A DNA stretch of 34,781 nt, from positions 1 through 34,781 of the forward strand of contig JAUCBJ010002851.1 in NCBI GenBank assembly GCA_032718475.1. Reading direction: 5' to 3'. Positions 30,741 through 34,781 of the stretch are shown here, piece by piece. This DNA comes from Nemertoderma westbladi. Its lineage: Eukaryota > Xenacoelomorpha > Nemertodermatida > Nemertodermatidae. The translations under genes were made by a program, and so were the position numbers. Positions within the stretch are counted from its first letter, which is position 1; every line of letters begins with the position of its first letter. The notes beneath the pieces are model-generated. The model worked only from the letters and a program-made list of their open reading frames with translations, ran no database searches and had not been told where the DNA came from.

Positions 30741-30932
30741 ATTTATAGCAATTGCTTCAAGTTGAATCTGAGAATTTTAGAAAGTTAAATCTTAAAATAT
30801 AGAATACAGCCCGGCCCGGTTCACAGATAGGCCTATACACTTCTAAAGCTAAAAAAACGAATAAGAAACTTGAAAAAAGCTCATAAACACGCATTAAAAC
30901 CTGATATATAAGCAGGGTCGATATTTGTAAAA

Positions 30933-31164
30933 ATTTACAGTAATTAATCCTAAAGTTTGAATAATGCGCAAATTTAATTTATAGAACATTAACATCTTAT
31001 TCACATGTCACACCGCCACCAATTTATATGATAATCAAATTAAAAAAATATGATTATACGTATAAAGTTAATTAGTGGCGGCGTGACATGTGAATAAGAT
31101 GCAAATGTTCTATAAATTAAATTTGCGCATAATAATTAAAATTTTGGGATTCATTACAGTAAAT
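30933..31164. mobile_element. Foldback MITE, 232 bp, with about 95-bp arms
   Basis: The left arm (30933 to about 31025) and right arm (about 31069 to 31164) are near-perfect inverted copies, sharing GCGCAAATTTAATTTATAGA, CATCTTATTCACATGTCAC and GCCGCCA. A short A/T-rich centre of about 45 bp separates them. There is no coding capacity. Outer ends read ATTTACAGTAAT and ATTACAGTAAAT. It would form a strong hairpin when transcribed. The target duplication is not evident. Confidence 0.85.
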
Positions 31165-31625
31165 AAAAGGAAGTTGACTAGTAAACCATTTTACTTATAA
31201 ACAACAAATAAAATGAGTCAATGCCAAGTATTATATTATACATTTATAGGAAGGGATCTATGGGTCTTAACCTCGAATGATAAGTTTATCACACAGATTG
31301 CCAACACATTATTACTATTAATGCAAAGTATCTAATTCTAGAACATTAATAATAGACTGAATGTTATAAAAGGCAAAAAACACTCATAAATTCGCAAATA
31401 AAAAGCAGCGCGGAAACGGGTCTGTTCGTGTTATCATTTAATTCCTATTTCTGGGTTCACTTATTGTTGGTATTGTTGTAACTTTAGCGGAAAAAATAGG
31501 TCGTTTGTTATTTTATTATAATATTTAAACTAGGACTAATACTTTCCTTCCACATTATGTAGAGGGTACAGGGGGGACTGCTGGTCATGCTGGATTGTAT
31601 ATGAGGGGGTAGGGGCAAGGGTTGT
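31165..31625. other. Noncoding stretch with no recognisable feature
   Basis: A/T-rich with a short G-rich patch near 31561-31620. I see no gene, RNA or repeat that I can support. Confidence 0.5.
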
Positions 31626-31628
31626 CAA

Positions 31629-31779
31629 AAATTAATTGAGCTGCAATTAATTGATCCCAATTAATTGATCCCAATTAATTGATTGCTCGCTTTTTGATAA
31701 TTTAATAATTAATTGGGCGATGTCCAATTAATTGATTTATTAGAGCAATTAGTTGCACTTGAAACTCAATTAATTGCAC
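31629..31779. repeat. Cluster 1 of palindrome CAATTAATTG (about 8 copies)
   Basis: Repeated CAATTAATTG or one-mismatch versions (AATTAATTGAG, GCAATTAATTGATC, CCAATTAATTGATC twice, TAATTAATTGGG, and others). At the end is a direct repeat of AATTRRTTGCACTTGAAAC. Each palindrome holds TAATTA-type homeodomain core sites. Cluster 2 lies about 430 bp downstream. Confidence 0.8.
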
Positions 31780-32213
31780 TTGAAACGTTCTCGATTAAAC
31801 GTTCCCTGTCCTATCTGAATGCCTCTCCGATTATTTAAAATAGTATAGGGTACTCAACTGTGCAGTACAACAGTAGAATAAATACCCGAAACCACTGCTG
31901 AGCTCACCAGTCACCAGACCACCCATAAACAGTCAAAGTACTGGAGTTAGATCTTGGCTGGACGACTATACTGTAAACTAAACTATAGGCCTAAATCACC
32001 AAACTGTAAGTATTGTTAAACTGCCCGCCCCTGCATGGCCTGCAACGCCTATCTACTGTATCATTGCACTTACTTATTGTATACCGGTACTACTGGTACC
32101 GGTACCGTTACCATAACCCATAATGAAATTGATAGTTTTTACTTTCTGTATACAAATGATATGTAGGCAAGGCATACCTACCTATTTCGCTTAAACAGTC
32201 AGGATTTTTTTAT
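31780..32213. other. Spacer between the two CAATTAATTG clusters
   Basis: Less A/T-rich than its neighbours, with TTATTTAAAAT near 31821-31831 and a donor-like ACTGTAAGTATT near 32004-32015, as a noncoding first exon might have. It also has palindromic GGTACCGGTACC near 32095-32106. No coding frame supports a gene here. Confidence 0.3.
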
Positions 32214-32321
32214 TGCAATTAATTGAATAATTGATTTTGAGTACCTCAATTATTCAATTAATTGATTGGCAGCTCAACCAATTGCAATTAATTGATTGGT
32301 GCCATGCAATTAAATTGCAAT
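32214..32321. repeat. Cluster 2 of palindrome CAATTAATTG (about 6 copies)
   Basis: GCAATTAATTGAATAATTG, TCAATTATTCAATTAATTG, CCAATTGCAATTAATTG and GCAATTAAATTGC occur within about 108 bp. It has the same motif family as cluster 1. The pair may be the subterminal repeats of an unrecognised element or a regulatory cluster. Confidence 0.75.
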
Positions 32322-32512
32322 CGAGGGTAATCGGGGTAGACGACTCGGAAATTTTTTTTCGAGTTTTCGTTGGTTTCATGTGAAAGAGCATGTGAAAAAA
32401 CCCCAGAGAGCAATTAGACTTCAAAAAAATTAATATTGGCCGAGTTATAGCGATTTTAAAACGCAAAATTAGCAACATCGAAAAATCAGGCCGTTTCAGA
32501 AAACTGCACGAG

Positions 32513-32570
32513 TGACGTCAGCCATAACACAGCAACAGTTGTCAAGTGCAGTTGATTGGCTAATATAAAG
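32513..32570 (+). promoter_or_regulatory. Promoter-like block: CRE, inverted CCAAT, TATA-like
   Basis: TGACGTCA at 32513-32520 (palindromic cAMP-response type), ATTGG at 32555-32559 and TATAAAG at 32564-32570. The elements are ordered as in a core promoter, but the CCAAT and TATA elements are unusually close and no gene follows within the window. Confidence 0.25.
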
Positions 32571-33345
32571 TATAATATTACAGTATCTAAAATAAAACAA
32601 ATAATAAATGTAGCTAAGTATTTATTTGGATGTGTATTTATGTTGTGTTAAGAATCGATTATAGGGTAGCGGTATGGAGGCAAATTATTCATATCAAGTT
32701 AATTATTCTAGAATAATATTTATTTCGCCCATACCTGTATCGTAGAGCTGTAGCTAAAAATAAATATAGCTAGCTAAATACTGCCAGACGTTTCATTAAT
32801 CTATTTTTTAATTGTTTTTACAGCGAACAATGCGGGATGGGTAGATTAGCACTAGATGGAAATTATTTAGTTTTTTTTTGTACAGTTCACTGTAAAGTGT
32901 TACTGGTACTAGTGTTGCACGTGTCACCATTATTCTGCCTTTCTTAATAGCTGTTTTTGGTTTGACATCCAAAACTATAAAAATACCAAAACATATTGTT
33001 TTGGGCTATTAATTTGTCATATTTGACATATTTTGGCGAGTTACATGTGAAAAAAAATGTTTTAAAGAAAATAAAAACAAATGTTTGTGGTAGCTATTGT
33101 TTTCAATGGTATGTACTGTTTTAATAATGTAGAGTGTTTTTATAAAATACCACAAAATCTTATTTTTGGATGCCATTTCAGATGCCATTACACCAACGCA
33201 TGTGGTAGAAGTAAAATGTCCAACATCAAAACTAATTAATAACTAATAACTAATTAATATAGGTATAATTAATAAACTATAAACATTGCAGCATTATCTC
33301 AATTTGTACACGAAATTTCCATTGCGAAATGTATTCCTTCACGGG
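32571..33345. other. A/T-rich noncoding stretch before the minisatellite
   Basis: No gene seen. It contains repeated ACTAATTAATAACTAATAAC near 33230-33260 and several A or T runs. Confidence 0.5.
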
Positions 33346-33795
33346 ACATTACCTTTACTGCAGCTGGGACAGTACCTTTACTGCAGCTGGGACAGTACCT
33401 TTACTGCAGCTGGGACAGTACCTTTACTGCAGCTGGGACAGTACCTTTACTGCAGCTGGGACATTACCTTTACTGCAGCTGGGACATTACCTTTACTGCA
33501 GTTGGGACAGTACCTTTACTGCAGCTGGGACAGTACCTTTACTGCAGCTGGGACATTACCTTTACTGCAGCTGGGACATTACCTTTACTGCAGTTGGGAC
33601 AGTACCTTTACTGCAGCTGGGACAGTACCTTTACTGCAGCTGGGACATTACCTTTACTGCAGCTGGGACATTACCTTTACTGCAGCTGGGACATTACCAT
33701 TACTGCAGCTGGGATATGACCTTTATTAGCTGGGACATTACCATTACTGCAGCTGGGATATGACCTTTATTAGCTGGGACATTACCATTACTGCT
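33346..33795 (+). repeat. 23-bp minisatellite, 16 units plus degenerate end
   Basis: Sixteen exact-length units at 33346-33713, each ending TTACTGCAGCTGGG and starting ACAGTACC or ACATTACC. They are followed by about two longer, altered units (ATATGACCTTTATTAGCTGGG) up to 33795. Each unit carries CTGCAG and CAGCTG. The unit has no stop in any plus frame, so long open frames across it (YCSW / FTAAGT / LLQLG repeats) are artefacts of the repeat. Confidence 0.95.
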
Positions 33796-33799
33796 ACAT

Positions 33800-34611
33800 A
33801 TTGAGTTATTCCAATATACATTTTGATTATATACGGCAATTTTTGGTGAAATTCAAAACTGTTTTGAGATTTGGAATCTGCAGACGAAGGCGGCTTAATG
33901 ATATCTAGATCACATTTAAAATGGGAAGAATAAAGCCGGCGTAGGAGGTAAAGTATTGCTCCATAGACATTTTTATCGACTTTGCATTGCAGCTAAATAA
34001 TTTGAAAATAGAAAAATCCGGCCAGGACCATAAATAAAATCGGGTCATAACGCCGAAAACGTGTGAGGAAAAGTGTGTTGGGCGAGCCACAAAAATAAGC
34101 GAGCTCAGCATACGGGTACCAGTATCACAATCGGTATGTCTGTCGTTCTGTCGTGTCCAATTTTAAACGTTAATAACTTGGCCAATCCTCGATGAAATCC
34201 AACCAAACTTGGTATCACATGTTATTTGGCAAACCAAGTTGCATTTGCGTGTTTTCGAGAAGTTAAGATAAATTCAGTTAATTAAGTTGATTGCGGTTAA
34301 AACAGCATTTTTCCGCCTATTCTTTCCACGGAAATTAATTAATTTCTAGTATAAAATTTAAATAATTATACTTAAAAATTATACAGCTGTAATCCCCATA
34401 CCCCATTCCATTATAGTTTTTAATAAGTTCAAGTGATTTGCTTTAAATTAAAAAAATGTGTTTTAATTGATCTAAACGTAATTAATTTATTACAATGCCC
34501 CTTCTCTCCACGCTACTTCCATCTCCCCATAGAATTCTGTAGGGATCATGCCATGGCGTACTTGCTATTGTCTGGCTATGGCTGGTAACCAATCTCAACT
34601 TAAATGTGACT
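33800..34611. other. Noncoding right flank
   Basis: No gene seen. The part around 34120-34270 (CTGTCGTTCTGTCG, then AACTTGG and CCAATCC...CAAACTTGG) has the look of a dispersed repeat, but I cannot name it. Confidence 0.4.
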
Positions 34612-34627
34612 GGGGGGGGGGGGGGGG
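34612..34627. repeat. G16 homopolymer run
   Basis: Sixteen consecutive G on the plus strand. It can form a quadruplex; the exact length is uncertain for the same reason as any long homopolymer. Confidence 0.9.
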
Positions 34628-34724
34628 TAATTAAATTTGTATTAGGACAGGCAGTGTAAGGAGCCAGACTAATAAGACAGCTTGCTTATTGTTTATCTCG
34701 CAAAATGATTGGCTGAGTATTTAA

Positions 34725-34762
34725 TGGTGATTCTTTAGAATTACCATTCTAAAGAATCACCA
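34725..34762. repeat. Perfect 17-bp inverted repeat with 4-nt loop
   Basis: TGGTGATTCTTTAGAAT at 34725-34741, loop TACC, then ATTCTAAAGAATCACCA at 34746-34762. It could be the centre or end of a foldback element cut off by the window edge. Confidence 0.9.
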
Positions 34763-34781
34763 GTCTTCTTAATTACCAATT

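Noticed and set aside
32254-32478. 74-codon minus-strand open frame
   Set aside because: It overlaps the CAATTAATTG cluster and has no family resemblance or start context.
33286-33763. Two overlapping open frames of 147 and 144 codons
   Set aside because: They are produced by the 23-bp repeat, which has no stop in any plus frame.

Overview
The window looks like nuclear DNA from an animal, most likely an invertebrate. Several things point that way: a spliced metazoan-type gene fragment (VPS52), an intact SPCS3-like gene, an ALIX V-domain gene, a LINE with APE endonuclease and reverse transcriptase, a Penelope-like element with a GIY-YIG endonuclease, a large TIR DNA transposon with a DUF7869-like transposase, and A/T-rich intergenic DNA. 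I cannot name the phylum. There is no bacterial-style operon, CRISPR array or prophage.

Layout. (1) 1-17918: an unbroken tandem array of a 40-bp unit, about 448 copies, running off the left edge. (2) 17886-18063, minus strand: one exon of VPS52 (GARP/EARP tethering complex), with a good acceptor and donor. The array unit is exactly the last 33 nt of this exon plus the first 7 nt of its intron (GTAAGTA). The 18-kb array is therefore a satellite made of several hundred copies of an exon end plus 5' splice site, lying in the following VPS52 intron in sense orientation. (3) 18.8-21.7 kb: a 5'-truncated, twice-frameshifted LINE on the plus strand. (4) 21891-23279: an intact uninterrupted gene for a 462-residue protein with an N-terminal membrane anchor, a Ser/Pro heptad stalk and a complete ALIX-type V domain, but no Bro1 domain and no C-terminal proline-rich region. 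(5) 24.24-25.1 kb: a 5'-truncated Penelope-like element with a frameshifted GIY-YIG endonuclease and a hammerhead-like motif downstream. (6) 25124-29538: a DNA transposon with about 250-bp inverted terminal repeats, a 755-residue transposase on the minus strand and repeated subterminal motifs. Its left terminal repeat is split by a roughly 575-bp foldback element. (7) 29973-30524: an intact single-exon SPCS3 (signal peptidase complex subunit 3) with a TATA box and a poly(A) signal. (8) 30.9-34.8 kb: noncoding, with a 232-bp foldback MITE, two clusters of the palindrome CAATTAATTG, a 23-bp minisatellite, a G16 run and a terminal hairpin.

The genes do not form one pathway, although VPS52, the ALIX-like protein and SPCS3 are all membrane-traffic or ER-machinery proteins. 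Two observations stand out. The first is the array of splice donors: only the copy at the true exon end gives a normal reading frame, and using any later copy brings in a TAG stop two codons past the exon. The second is the membrane-tethered ALIX V domain, a plausible competitor for late-domain (LYPXnL) ligands, comparable in logic to the retroCHMP3 restriction factors. Both rest on my own reading and translation of the sequence; no database search was run.
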